A stretch of 64,000 nucleotides of DNA from assembly GCF_009827055.1 (NCBI RefSeq), contig NZ_WUMK01000004.1, positions 186,001 through 250,000 on the forward strand, given 5' to 3'. Under the pieces are notes generated by a model. The model was not told the origin of the DNA, ran no database searches, and saw only the letters and a program-made list of their open reading frames with translations. This DNA is from Shinella kummerowiae. Lineage in GTDB: Bacteria; Pseudomonadota; Alphaproteobacteria; Rhizobiales; Rhizobiaceae. Positions 21,351 to 30,743 of the stretch are shown here, piece by piece. How positions within the stretch are numbered: position 1 is the first letter of the stretch; each line of letters opens with the position of its first letter. The translations under genes were made by a program, and so were the position numbers.

Positions 21351-22640
21351 TCAGCGCTTGGAGACCGGCACGTAATCACGCTTCGGTTCGCCGATATAGA
21401 GCTGGCGCGGGCGGCCGATGCGCTGTTCCGGATCTTCGATCATCTCGTTCCACTGGGCGATCCAGCCGACCGTACGGGCGAGCGCGAAGAGCACGGTGAA
21501 CATGGTGGTGGGGAAGCCCAGCGCCTTCAGCGTGATGCCGGAGTAGAAGTCGATGTTCGGGTAGAGCTTCTTCTCGATGAAGTACTCGTCGGTCAGCGCG
21601 ATGCGCTCGAGTTCCATCGCGACTTCCAGCATCGGATCGTCCTTGATGCCGAGCTCGTTGAGAACCTCATGCGTCGTCCTCTGCATGATGCGCGCGCGCG
21701 GATCATAGTTCTTGTAGACGCGGTGGCCAAAGCCCATCAGGCGGAACGGATCGTTCTTGTCCTTGGCGCGGGCGACATATTCCGGAATGCGGTCGACCGA
21801 ACCGATTTCAGCGAGCATGTTCAGCGCCGCTTCGTTGGCGCCACCATGGGCAGGGCCCCAGAGGCAGGCAATGCCGGCGGCGATGCAGGCGAACGGGTTG
21901 GCGCCCGAGGAGCCGGCGAGGCGCACGGTGGAGGTCGAGGCGTTCTGCTCGTGATCGGCATGCAGGATGAAGATGCGGTCCATGGCACGTGCCAGAACCG
22001 GGTTCGCCACATACTCTTCGCACGGCACGGCAAAACACATGCGCAGGAAGTTCGAGGCGTAGTCGAGGTCGTTCTTCGGGTAAACGAAGGGCTGGCCGAT
22101 GTGGTATTTGTAGGCCATGGCGGCGATCGTCGGCATCTTGGCGATCATGCGCAGCGAGGCAACCATGCGCTGATGCGGATCGGTGATGTCGGTCGAGTCG
22201 TGATAGAAGGCCGACAGCGCGCCAACACAGCCACACATGACAGCCATCGGATGGGCGTCGCGACGGAAGCCGGTGAAGAAACGCGACATCTGCTCGTGCA
22301 CCATGGTGTGGTGCGTGACGCGGTAGTCGAAATCGTCCTTCTGCGTCTTGGTCGGCAATTCACCGTACAACAAGAGGTAGCAGGCTTCGAGGAAATCGCC
22401 GTGTTCGGCAAGCTGCTCGATCGGATAACCGCGGTGCAGCAGAACACCTTCGTCGCCATCGATATAGGTGATCTTCGATTCGCACGAGGCGGTGGAGGTG
22501 AAGCCGGGATCGTAGGTGAAGGTGCCGGTATTCTTGTACAGCGTACCGATGTCGATCACATCGGGGCCGATGGTACCGGATCGCGTCGGCAAGTCCACCG
22601 TCTTGCCACCGACTGACACACCCGCGCTAGTTCCTGTCAT
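21351..22640 (-). CDS. gltA: Citrate synthase
   Basis: Condenses acetyl-CoA and oxaloacetate in the TCA cycle. 429 residues, the hexameric type-II length. Active-site His in the [13 protein letters not shown] segment and Asp near PNIDFYSG are present. Transcribed leftward and convergent with lpxB, divergent from comEC. Confidence 0.97.
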   Translation of the reverse strand: MTGTSAGVSVGGKTVDLPTRSGTIGPDVIDIGTLYKNTGTFTYDPGFTSTASCESKITYIDGDEGVLLHRGYPIEQLAEHGDFLEACYLLLYGELPTKTQKDDFDYRVTHHTMVHEQMSRFFTGFRRDAHPMAVMCGCVGALSAFYHDSTDITDPHQRMVASLRMIAKMPTIAAMAYKYHIGQPFVYPKNDLDYASNFLRMCFAVPCEEYVANPVLARAMDRIFILHADHEQNASTSTVRLAGSSGANPFACIAAGIACLWGPAHGGANEAALNMLAEIGSVDRIPEYVARAKDKNDPFRLMGFGHRVYKNYDPRARIMQRTTHEVLNELGIKDDPMLEVAMELERIALTDEYFIEKKLYPNIDFYSGITLKALGFPTTMFTVLFALARTVGWIAQWNEMIEDPEQRIGRPRQLYIGEPKRDYVPVSKR

Positions 22641-22911
22641 AACGATCCTCCGTTGTTTCCAATGGCGGCACGAAGCTGTGCCGTATCCATGAACATGCTC
22701 GTTTTGCTAACCCATTTGCCCCATGCTGCCAAGCAATACCAAAGGCAAATTGTGCATTGCGGAAAAGGGCTTTCCGGCAACGCAATATCTACCCTTTCCA
22801 TGAAGTTGCAAGCAACTTTTGAGAGTGCTTTGCGTGATGCGGAGGGCGCATCCCATATGCCTGGCTTAGCACTTTCGACATGTACTGCAGATTGAAGATT
22901 TCTCCATTCGA

Positions 22912-25479
22912 TTGCACAATGCCATGGGGAACGGGTGGGGCCGAGTCATGGCCAGGATCGACATCGCGGAAAAACAGGCGGCGTCCGAGGCTGATGCCTG
23001 GCGCGGCGTGCCTGCGGCCGATCCCCAACCGGTCGCTCTGCTCGAACCGCCAAGCCGCCCGGTCGTTCGCCTTCTCCTGCGTGCCGCCAGCCGCCTCTAT
23101 GCGCGCCTTGCCGGGCGGCAGACGCTGGCGACTGCTTTTGCCGAGGAGCGAGCGCATGGCCATTTCCTCCTTTTCGTTCCCGTCTTCCTCGGAGCGGGTG
23201 CCGCACTGTGGTTTTCCGCAGCGTCGGATCCGTCGCCCTATGCGCTGATCCTGCTCGCCTGTGCGGCCCTCTGGCCCGCCTTGCGGCTTCGGCATCGCGA
23301 AAGCCTGGTGGCACTTGCGGCGGGTGGCGCCTTCCTTATCCCGCTCGGCATGCTGCTTGCAGCCGCCGAGACCACCCTCCTTGGCACCGTCATCCTGGAT
23401 ACGCCGGTGACGACGGAGGTAAGGGGACGCGTGCTCTCGCGCGAAAGCGATGATCGCGGTGCAATCCGCTATCGCATTGCGCTCGAAACCACACACGAGC
23501 CCACTTTGAAGCGCCCGCCCGATGTGGTGACGCTGCTTGCCCGAAGCCGGCATGCGCCGATCGCCATCGGCGACGGCATCACGGGGCGTGCGCGCCTTGG
23601 CCCACCGTCGGGCCCCGCATTGACGGGGCTCAACGATTTCACCTTCGATGCCTATTTCGCCGGCACGGGCGCGGTCGGTTATTTTTACAGCGCGCCCACC
23701 GCGACGACGGCGCGCGAACCCGGTCTCTACGACAGGATGCGGCAACGGATCGCCGCGTGGCGAAACAACCTCACCGAGCACATCCGCGGGCGCATCGGCG
23801 GCGATGCCGGGGCCATTGCCGCAGCCCTAGTCACCGCGGAACAGCGGGCAATCGGAGAGGAAACGGTCGAAGCGCTGCGGCAGGCAGGCCTTGCCCATGT
23901 GCTTGCCATTTCCGGATTGAATATGGTGCTCGCCGCCGGGACCTTCCTTGTCGGCGCGCGCATGCTGATGGCGCTTGTTCCGGGTTTTGCCGAGCGTTAT
24001 CCGGCCAAAAAGTTTGCGGCCGCCGGCGCCCTGGTCATGGTGACGCTCTACATTCTGGTGTCTGGCGGTGCGATCTCCGCGGTGCGATCGTGGATCATGA
24101 TCTGCGTGATGCTCGTCGCCGTGTTGTTCGGGCGTTCGGCCATCAGTCTGCGCAACGTGGCAATCTCGGCAATCCTCATCCTGCTGGTCACGCCCTCTGC
24201 CGTGACAAATCCCGGTTTTCAGATGTCCTACGCCGCAACGCTGGGCCTTGTCGCCGGCTACGCCGCGTGGCGCGAGCGTCCGGTCCACCGCGAGAGCCGG
24301 GGAGGGCCGTTTGCGCTGTTCGGTGGCGCGGCCGGCCGCTTCTTCGGCGGGCTGATCCTTTCCTCGCTGATCGGCGGCTTTGCGACGCTGATCTACTCCA
24401 TCGGCCATTTTCACCGTATCCCGGCCTATGGGCTCGCCGGCAATCTGCTGGCCATGCCGGTGATCAGCATCATCGTCATGCCCTTCGGCCTCATCGCCGT
24501 TCTGCTGATGCCCTTCGGTCTCGATGCCATTCCCTTTGCGATCATGGGCAAGGGTATAGAGTGGATGATTGCGCTTTCGACATGGGTGGCAGGCTGGAAG
24601 GGCGAGATCGTCACGGGCCGCATCCCCGAGATCGCCTTCCTGCTCATCGGCATCGGCGGCGGTCTCGTCTGCATCTTGCGCACCCGGTTGCGCCATGCCG
24701 GCACGCTTCTCGTCCTCGGCGGCATCCTTGTCGCCTGCTGGTCGGGGCAAGGCACACGACCGGAGGTTCTCGTCTCGGAAGATGGCCGACTGGTCGCTAT
24801 CCTGCGGGACGGACAAGCCGCGACCAACCGCGCGCGGCCACCGGATTTCATCTATGCACAATGGCGGCGCGCCCTTCGCCTCGCGGGGTTGCTGAAACCG
24901 GAGATCCGCAGGACGGCCGGCCTGACGGTGGATGCCGACAAAGTGGATGACGACAAAGTGGATGCCGAGAAGCGGGATACTGCCACGACTGCCCGGCAGA
25001 GGCGGCCCCGTCGCGAAGCGGACCGAGAGAAGGCCAAGGCAGCCATGACCGCAGCCTTCGATACGGCTCGCACCCGCGACGGCTTCATCTGCGAAGCAAA
25101 AGCCTTTTGCGCAGCCGTTTCACCCAGCGGCTGGCGCATCGTGGCGCTGGAAGACCTCGCCTTCCTCGGCACGGCCTGCGACGGGGCGGATCTCGTCATC
25201 GTGCCGGTGGCAATCCGGCTGGAGGCCTGCCGTTCCGGTGCCCGCCTCATCACGACGCGTCATTTGCGGAAAACCGGCACCCTGGAAATCCAACCGGTCG
25301 TCGGGCAGGCGCATTCCGGCCTGTCCGATGCCCGTTTTGTTCCTGCCGTCGAAACGCTCCAGCGCCCCTGGTCACGGCACCGCACCTACGATTGGCGCAC
25401 GGGCACCTACGAGGGCGAGAAGGCCGACGAAAGCGCTCAGAAATCTCTCACAGTCCCGTCCAGCGCCTCGGGGTCGTGA
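22912..25479 (+). CDS. comEC: ComEC/Rec2 family DNA-uptake channel protein
   Basis: Polytopic inner-membrane protein that moves single-stranded DNA during natural transformation. The competence-domain hallmarks HVLAISGLNM and SGGAISAVRSWIM are clear, with about ten membrane helices. 855 residues from TTG 22912; ATGs at 22924 and 22948 are alternative starts. Near 24945-24970 a short tandem (D-K-V-D-D/A) makes a charged linker before the C-terminal part. Convergent with lexA. Competence in the host is not implied. Confidence 0.88.
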   Translation: MHNAMGNGWGRVMARIDIAEKQAASEADAWRGVPAADPQPVALLEPPSRPVVRLLLRAASRLYARLAGRQTLATAFAEERAHGHFLLFVPVFLGAGAALWFSAASDPSPYALILLACAALWPALRLRHRESLVALAAGGAFLIPLGMLLAAAETTLLGTVILDTPVTTEVRGRVLSRESDDRGAIRYRIALETTHEPTLKRPPDVVTLLARSRHAPIAIGDGITGRARLGPPSGPALTGLNDFTFDAYFAGTGAVGYFYSAPTATTAREPGLYDRMRQRIAAWRNNLTEHIRGRIGGDAGAIAAALVTAEQRAIGEETVEALRQAGLAHVLAISGLNMVLAAGTFLVGARMLMALVPGFAERYPAKKFAAAGALVMVTLYILVSGGAISAVRSWIMICVMLVAVLFGRSAISLRNVAISAILILLVTPSAVTNPGFQMSYAATLGLVAGYAAWRERPVHRESRGGPFALFGGAAGRFFGGLILSSLIGGFATLIYSIGHFHRIPAYGLAGNLLAMPVISIIVMPFGLIAVLLMPFGLDAIPFAIMGKGIEWMIALSTWVAGWKGEIVTGRIPEIAFLLIGIGGGLVCILRTRLRHAGTLLVLGGILVACWSGQGTRPEVLVSEDGRLVAILRDGQAATNRARPPDFIYAQWRRALRLAGLLKPEIRRTAGLTVDADKVDDDKVDAEKRDTATTARQRRPRREADREKAKAAMTAAFDTARTRDGFICEAKAFCAAVSPSGWRIVALEDLAFLGTACDGADLVIVPVAIRLEACRSGARLITTRHLRKTGTLEIQPVVGQAHSGLSDARFVPAVETLQRPWSRHRTYDWRTGTYEGEKADESAQKSLTVPSSASGS

Positions 25480-25533
25480 TGTTCCCCAGGGCGTTCTGGT
25501 AAATACGCCGCCGCGAACCATAGCGCGACAGGT

Positions 25534-26256
25534 TTAATGGTAGCGGCGAATAAGGCCGACGAGCTTGCCCTGGATCTTGACCCGGTCCGGCCCGAAAATA
25601 CGGGTTTCATAGGCCGGATTGGCGGCCTCGAGCGCGATGGATGCGCCCTTGCGGCGGAAGCGCTTCAGCGTTGCTTCCTCATCATCGACCAGCGCGACGA
25701 TGATTTCACCGGGATTGGCGGTGCTGGCATTGCGAATGATGACGGTGTCGCCGTCGAGGATGCCGGCCTCGATCATCGAATCGCCCTTCACCTCCAGCGC
25801 GTAATGTTCCCCGCCGCCGATCATTTCGGCCGGCACGGTGATTTCATGGGTGTTGTTCTGGATAGCCGAGATCGGCACACCGGCTGCGATGCGTCCCATG
25901 ACCGGCACGGAAACGGAGGAGGGCATGTCGGCCTGGCTTGACGTTCGCTGCGGCGGTGCGGCCGGCGCAGGCTGCTTGCCGAGGCTTCCCTCGATGACCG
26001 CTGGGGAGAAGCCGCGGCGCGGCTGCAGACTGGGCGAATAGGCGTCGGGAAGCTTGATGACTTCGAGGGCGCGGGCTCGGTTCGGCAGCCGACGAATGAA
26101 CCCCCGCTCCTCGAGCGCCGTGATGAGCCGATGGATGCCCGATTTCGAGGCAAGATCCAGCGCATCTTTCATTTCATCGAAGGATGGCGGTATGCCGGAT
26201 TCCTTCATTCGTTCATGGATGAACAAGAGAAGTTCCTGTTGCTTGCGTGTCAACAT
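25534..26256 (-). CDS. lexA: LexA repressor
   Basis: SOS repressor, 240 residues. The N-terminal winged helix starts [20 protein letters not shown]. The self-cleavage site is the Ala-Gly in RIAAGVP; the Ser of KGDSMIEAG and the Lys of EEATLKRF form the catalytic dyad. The frame stays open far upstream but the ATG at 26256 is the family start. An exact alphaproteobacterial LexA box lies 48 bases upstream, so autoregulation is expected. Confidence 0.97.
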   Translation of the reverse strand: MLTRKQQELLLFIHERMKESGIPPSFDEMKDALDLASKSGIHRLITALEERGFIRRLPNRARALEVIKLPDAYSPSLQPRRGFSPAVIEGSLGKQPAPAAPPQRTSSQADMPSSVSVPVMGRIAAGVPISAIQNNTHEITVPAEMIGGGEHYALEVKGDSMIEAGILDGDTVIIRNASTANPGEIIVALVDDEEATLKRFRRKGASIALEAANPAYETRIFGPDRVKIQGKLVGLIRRYH

Positions 26257-26303
26257 CGCCGTCACCCCAGAATCGCGAAACAAATATAGAACATACACTA
26301 TCT

Positions 26304-26318
26304 GTTCCATATGTGTTC
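26304..26318 (-). promoter_or_regulatory. LexA box upstream of lexA
   Basis: GTTC-CATATGT-GTTC on the plus strand (GAAC-N7-GAAC on the lexA strand) is the direct-repeat operator known for Rhizobium, Agrobacterium and Rhodobacter LexA. On the minus strand a third GAAC-like half (GAAC-N7-GTAT) and a TATATT -10-like hexamer follow toward lexA. Confidence 0.88.
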
Positions 26319-26625
26319 CGCAAGGGCCTGCGGTTGCGGAGGCCCTAGAAGGGGACGGGAGTTGGTTCGGATTTTGCGCTGGACCCAAAGTTTTCCGCCA
26401 CAAAGGCAAGCGCTCCCGCCAAGGAGGTATCCGCGCCTGGGAAGGCCGGCCCGTCGCATCGTTCGGACGCATCAATCCGGCACAAGTCCTCCGCCGAAAG
26501 ATGGACCCAGCGGCGTCCTTATGCTCCGGGCAATGATCTCGAATGGCGCTCGCCTGAGCGGGGGCGGAACGAATCCCAGGCAAACTGATTTCTCCTGCGC
26601 ATTTCATTCGCGAAGGAGAGACACC

Positions 26626-27120
26626 ATGAAATCGCTGGCTGATATTTTCGAACACACCCTGCAGGACGTCTATTACGCGGAGAACGCCATCATCAAGGCG
26701 CTTCCGAAGGTCGCCAAGGCTGCCAAGAGCCCCGCGCTGAAAAAGGCGGCCGAAGACCATCTGGCGGAAACCAAAGGCCAGATCAAGACGCTGGAACAGG
26801 TCTTCAAGTCGATCGGCAAGAAGGCCTCGGGCGAAAAGTGCGACGCCATCGAAGGTCTGATCAAGGAGGCCGACGGCCTCATGGAAGAAGCGGAAGGCAC
26901 GGCGCTCGATGCCGGTCTGCTTGCTGCGTGCCAGGCTGTCGAACACTACGAAATCGCGCGCTATGGCTCGCTGCGCGAATGGGCCAAGGATCTCGGCCAT
27001 GACGAAGCGCACAAACTGCTGAGCGAAATCCTCGATCAGGAGAAAGCGGCGAACAACAAGCTGACGAACCTCGCCGTAACGTCGATCAACAAGGCGACGG
27101 CGAAAGCCAAGGCCGCCTAG
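26626..27120 (+). CDS. Ferritin-like DUF892 (YciE/YciF) family protein
   Basis: Four-helix-bundle protein of the ferritin-like superfamily, stress-related in enterics but without a proven reaction. ATG 26626 follows CGAAGGAGAGA and gives 164 residues. Metal-ligand-like Glu/His positions lie in [18 protein letters not shown] helix one and in [12 protein letters not shown]. Transcribed divergently from lexA. A GGCCGATCG/CGATCGGCC stem without T tract follows at 27159-27183. Confidence 0.85.
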   Translation: MKSLADIFEHTLQDVYYAENAIIKALPKVAKAAKSPALKKAAEDHLAETKGQIKTLEQVFKSIGKKASGEKCDAIEGLIKEADGLMEEAEGTALDAGLLAACQAVEHYEIARYGSLREWAKDLGHDEAHKLLSEILDQEKAANNKLTNLAVTSINKATAKAKAA

Positions 27121-27183
27121 ACACGTTGAAGCAGAACCCGCTACGCCCCAACCAATACGGCCGATCGACCTGCGCGATCGGCC

Positions 27184-27738
27184 AGCGGCCAAGACGGGTG
27201 GAGATTCCGGCTTTGGCGGTACTGTCAAGAACTGGAGCGATCATATACCCAGCCCGAGCAGGCTTTTGCTCACGCGTCGTTAAAATTCAATTCAAGATTG
27301 CGTTGAACGTATTAAATAGTCGAACGGCGTAGCGGCACGAGGCAACCGAGCAAGAACTGCGTGGTCAAGTGCAGCATGTCTAACCAGTCAATACTGATGC
27401 CGGCGGCTTTGCAGACGACCAAATAGCATAGCTCAAAAGAACTACTGCACCGCGTCTATTCTCCGACTGATCAGCAATTGTTCTACGGATGTTCGCGCAA
27501 AATTAGAAACCGTATATATAGTGCCGTGGCACTCGCAAGCGGCGGCTGATTTTTATGCGAAACTCACCCGGCTCAGGTTCGCCCACAATCAACACGATAG
27601 AACGATTAGACCTATCGCCAGTTCTTTCCGAAACTCGCGAGGAAGCCGCACATCATTCTGAAGCAGTCTGAATGCCGGCACCTTGGAACCGTATCAGTTC
27701 AAACCTAGCCATCAATTTCCTGTAAGTCTTTGATTTTG
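27184..27738. other. AT-richer non-coding host interval next to the attachment site
   Basis: About 550 bases between the DUF892 gene and the tRNA fragment. I find no supportable gene; short frames (for example 27126-27332) lack a ribosome site and family resemblance. Base composition is visibly lower in G+C than the flanking genes, consistent with remnant integrated DNA, but nothing identifiable remains. Confidence 0.5.
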
Positions 27739-27788
27739 TGGTGAGCGCGCAGGGATTCGAACCCTGGACCTACTGATTAAAAGTCAGT
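27739..27788 (-). tRNA. 3' fragment of tRNA-Lys(UUU), attL of the prophage
   Basis: On the minus strand it reads anticodon arm (ACTGACTTTTAATCAGT, anticodon TTT), variable loop, T arm (GGTTCGAATCC) and acceptor 3' half ending GCGCGCTCACCA. The D arm and 5' acceptor half are absent; sequence upstream is phage. This is the displaced end left when a phage recombines into a tRNA 3' half. The intact gene should be at the right prophage boundary. Confidence 0.88.
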
Positions 27789-27934
27789 TGGCACACTTTT
27801 CCATACGTTTCCGTCGGTGTCAATAACCCTTTATTTTTCAGAGATTTCAGCCTATATGTTCGTCCTACGTTTCGCTACGTTTCATCGTGTTTCATCCGAC
27901 GGTGGCGACTCGGTGGCGACTGGAGGGGATTTGA

Positions 27935-29218
27935 TTGCCTACGATCAAGCTGACACGCAAAACTATAGCTTCACTGGAGCCAGGCGAGAAACCAGTCATC
28001 TACTTTGATGAGACCGTCAAAGGTTTCGGCTTGAAGATCATGCCGACAGGCGCGCGCTCGTGGGTCCTGGAGTATCGCCCCGGCGCAGGTGGGCGCGGCG
28101 TAGCCAAAAAGCGTCTGAAGATTGGAACGCCAGCGACGATGCCCCCCGAAGAGGCTAGGGAACGGGCCATTCGGACATTGGCGCGGGTCACGCTTGGCGG
28201 GGATCCTGCCGGAGCCAGATCCGACGAGCGTTCTTCACCTACCGTATCAGATTTAGTTGACGCGTATATGCGCGATCACGTTGCTTCCAAGCGAAAGGCT
28301 AAAACGGAGGCAGAATACAAGATCGTGATCGACAAGCACGTAAAGCCGGCCATCGGCAGCATGCGTGCGTCTGTGGTCATGGCGGCTGACGTCGCTCGCA
28401 TGCAGTCCTCGATTGTCCGAGGCAAACGCCGTAATGGCAACACTGGAAAAACCACCGCGAACCGCGCGCTTGCTGTGCTCTCGGCCGCTTTCAACTGGGC
28501 ACAAGGGGTCGGCTTGGTGCCTGACGGGCACAATCCGACAAAGCGAGTCGAGCGCTTCAGCGAGAGTCGAAAGGAGCGGTTCTTGACCACCTCGGAGATG
28601 ACCGCTCTTGGAGAGGCCCTGTATGAGGCCGAGACCATCGGCTTGCCATATGACGTTGATGAGAACAGGGCGAAAGCCAAGAATGCTCCGAAGCCCGAAA
28701 ACCGCAGAACTGTATACGGCCCGCATGCGGTTGCTGCGATCCGACTATTGCTTCTAACCGGAGCTCGAAAGCGTGAAATCTTAGACTTACGGTGGCAAGA
28801 CGTAGACCTTGACCGAGGCGTCCTGTTTCTTGCTGACTCAAAAACAGGAAAGAAAACGCTCGTGCTCTCGTCTGCGGCCATTGCCATCCTGCAAAACTTG
28901 CCGCGGTTAGGCATCTATGTGATCGCTGGCGCCACTGCCGGCGCGAAAGGCGAGAGGCCGCGGGCAGACTTGAACAAGCCTTGGGGCGCTGTACTGAGGC
29001 GGGCTGGCCTTGAAGGCGTCCGACTACATGACCTTCGGCATTCTTTCGCGAGCGTTGGCGTGGGGGGCAGCCTCGGGCTTCCGATTGTCGGTAAGCTGTT
29101 GGGACATACGCAAGCAGCCACAACCGCGCGGTATGCTCATCTTGATACCGACCCACTGAAGAAAGCAGTCGATACGATCGGCGATAAGATCAGCTCTGCA
29201 ATGGGAGCGCGACGGTGA
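27935..29218 (+). CDS. int: Tyrosine-type site-specific integrase
   Basis: Catalyses prophage integration and excision. 427 residues from TTG 27935. The N-terminal DUF4102-like arm-binding domain (about 1-90) contains FDETVKGFGLKIMPTGARSW. SAM-like core binding follows at about 100-190. The catalytic domain has R in TGARKREIL (~275), HDLRHSF (~364) and the nucleophile region LLGHTQAATTARYAHL (Tyr ~400). Located 150 bases inside attL as expected. Confidence 0.95.
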   Translation: MPTIKLTRKTIASLEPGEKPVIYFDETVKGFGLKIMPTGARSWVLEYRPGAGGRGVAKKRLKIGTPATMPPEEARERAIRTLARVTLGGDPAGARSDERSSPTVSDLVDAYMRDHVASKRKAKTEAEYKIVIDKHVKPAIGSMRASVVMAADVARMQSSIVRGKRRNGNTGKTTANRALAVLSAAFNWAQGVGLVPDGHNPTKRVERFSESRKERFLTTSEMTALGEALYEAETIGLPYDVDENRAKAKNAPKPENRRTVYGPHAVAAIRLLLLTGARKREILDLRWQDVDLDRGVLFLADSKTGKKTLVLSSAAIAILQNLPRLGIYVIAGATAGAKGERPRADLNKPWGAVLRRAGLEGVRLHDLRHSFASVGVGGSLGLPIVGKLLGHTQAATTARYAHLDTDPLKKAVDTIGDKISSAMGARR

Positions 29219-29592
29219 TGGCAAAGCTTCCTGATGGATTTAGCCTGCAGGCGCTGCCCATTGAAATAGCAATGGCTGAGGGGAGAACCGAAGACGCCAA
29301 GACCGCCATCGTAGCTGTGCTGCTCGCTGGTAACGCCGACAAGGTGGTTCAAAGGATCGCCGCGGAGATGATCAAGCCTCCCAAACGAGCGCGTGGCCGC
29401 GCGAAGTCGCTAACCCGTCACTGGCTCGATATTGGCGAACAGTTTCATTGGCTCCGCAACGACAGCGTTAAATACGAAGACGCAATGGTGATTTTATCTC
29501 AAAGGTTCGGATATTCGGAAAGCCACATCCGTAAGGCGATTGCGGAGTTCGACGCCGCTAAGGCTGCGAGCGATGAGGCATCCCGCGAATAA
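29218..29592 (+). CDS. Hypothetical prophage protein
   Basis: 124 residues; ATG 29218 overlaps the integrase stop (TGATG), so it is likely co-translated. The C-terminal half (WLDIGEQFHWLRND, then SQRFGYSESHIRKAI) looks helical and could be a small DNA-binding fold, but no family is recognised. Confidence 0.7.
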   Translation: MAKLPDGFSLQALPIEIAMAEGRTEDAKTAIVAVLLAGNADKVVQRIAAEMIKPPKRARGRAKSLTRHWLDIGEQFHWLRNDSVKYEDAMVILSQRFGYSESHIRKAIAEFDAAKAASDEASRE

Positions 29593-29666
29593 ATGGTATT
29601 TGTTCGATTAGTTAAAAAAGTAAAACTGTCCTATTCTCGGCATCATTCGGAAACAAGGAGATGCCC

Positions 29667-29882
29667 ATGAATATGAGGACAAAGGAAGCCGCCCACTACT
29701 TGGGACTTTCCAAATCAACGCTCGATAAACTCCGTTGCTTCGGCGGCGGCCCTCGCTACTACAAACTTGGGAAGCCGGTCGTGTACGCAGTGGGCGACCT
29801 TGACGCCTGGAAGGCTGAGAGGGCGCGTACCAGCACCTGGGGCGCTGCAAACCAGAACGCACCGGTATCTGCGGCCGCTTAG
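29667..29882 (+). CDS. AlpA/excisionase-like helix-turn-helix protein
   Basis: 71 residues with a MerR/AlpA-like HTH_17 pattern: TKEAAHYLGLSKSTLDKLR, then GGGPRYYKLGKPVVYAVGDLDAW. Such proteins act as excisionases or phage regulators. AAGGAG at 29655-29660 abuts the ATG at 29661 and is correctly spaced from the ATG at 29667, which decides the start. Confidence 0.85.
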   Translation: MNMRTKEAAHYLGLSKSTLDKLRCFGGGPRYYKLGKPVVYAVGDLDAWKAERARTSTWGAANQNAPVSAAA

Positions 29883-30018
29883 CCGCCCTTGACCGCTTTC
29901 GCGACGAAGCGGTTAATGCCTCTAGGCTTTGGCCACGTGCGCCACTGCATTTACTACCCACCACCATCCACCAGCATCATCATCATTGAACCGGCCGCGT
30001 GCCGGCGAGGAGGAACCT

Positions 30019-30465
30019 ATGCGCCTAATCACTACCAAGGACGGTCTGACCATCAATCCCGAGCATGTGGTTCAGTTCACCACATTGCGGAACGGGCAGA
30101 CAAAGATTCTTCTGTCTACAGGTGGCGAGCAATATGTTGAGGCCTACGGGGACGACCTCCGCGACCTTTTCATCCCGGTCGTCAATGCAAATCCTGGCTT
30201 CCAGGCAGTGTTCGTCGATCGCCTGATTGATGGAACATTTCACTACCAGCGCCGCTCGGTCATTGCGTGGCGTCTCTGCCCCGGCGGAAATTATCCGATT
30301 TTCCAGGGATACAACCAAGACGCCGACGACTACTTGGTCATGATCGACCCAGCGGGCGGAGTCTTCGACTCCGATCACAACATGTGGCCCACACTTGAGG
30401 ACTGGCGGAAAGAGTACGAGGCGGAGCAAAGCGAGATCGCTGCCAGCGTGGCGAAGGCTGCCTGA
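30019..30465 (+). CDS. Hypothetical prophage protein
   Basis: 148 residues, acidic, no membrane segment. ATG 30019 follows GCGAGGAGGAACC; the longer open frame upstream has poor composition. No family recognised. Its TGA overlaps the next ATG (TGATG), placing it in the early operon that leads to the primase-helicase. Confidence 0.7.
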   Translation: MRLITTKDGLTINPEHVVQFTTLRNGQTKILLSTGGEQYVEAYGDDLRDLFIPVVNANPGFQAVFVDRLIDGTFHYQRRSVIAWRLCPGGNYPIFQGYNQDADDYLVMIDPAGGVFDSDHNMWPTLEDWRKEYEAEQSEIAASVAKAA

Positions 30466-30743
30466 TGAAAATCCTTGATCTGAAACCCGCCTCCGGAGAC
30501 GGAGGCGGGGCGGTGAAGCTCGTTGCTAATTTCGATCTCGAGCTTTCACCGGACGTGAGGCTGCTCGGCCTTCGCCTGATTGAGGCCCCCGATGGCAGAC
30601 GGTTGATCTATGCCGCCAACGCCAACGGTGGGCGAAGGACCGCGACGTTTTCCCCCACAATGGCGCAAGCCATTACCGCAGTCGCAACTGAGTATCTTAC
30701 GAGGCACGGAACCGCCAATGAACAACACCGCCGTACAGCTTGA
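30465..30743 (+). CDS. Hypothetical early prophage protein
   Basis: 92 residues. The central segment LLGLRLIEAPDGRRLIYAANA resembles SpoVG-like single-stranded or transcription-linked folds only superficially, so I do not assign it. It overlaps the preceding gene by one base and the following primase gene by 26, indicating coupled translation. Confidence 0.65.
   Translation: MKILDLKPASGDGGGAVKLVANFDLELSPDVRLLGLRLIEAPDGRRLIYAANANGGRRTATFSPTMAQAITAVATEYLTRHGTANEQHRRTA

Noticed and set aside
22653-22895. 80-codon frame between gltA and comEC
   Set aside because: No ribosome site, no family resemblance; it occupies the divergent promoter region.
25534-27228. 564-codon frame suggesting a LexA fusion
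   Set aside because: The extra 324 codons are antisense to the DUF892 gene and the lexA promoter; LexA starts at 26256.
27126-27332. 68-codon frame after the DUF892 gene
   Set aside because: Poor composition, no ribosome site, crosses a stem-loop.
30709-30723. Exact GAAC-N7-GAAC (LexA-like) at the start codon of the primase-helicase gene
   Set aside because: About two chance matches are expected in 64 kb, the site is inside coding sequence of the preceding gene and has no promoter hexamers nearby. Worth remembering only if LexA binding data appear.
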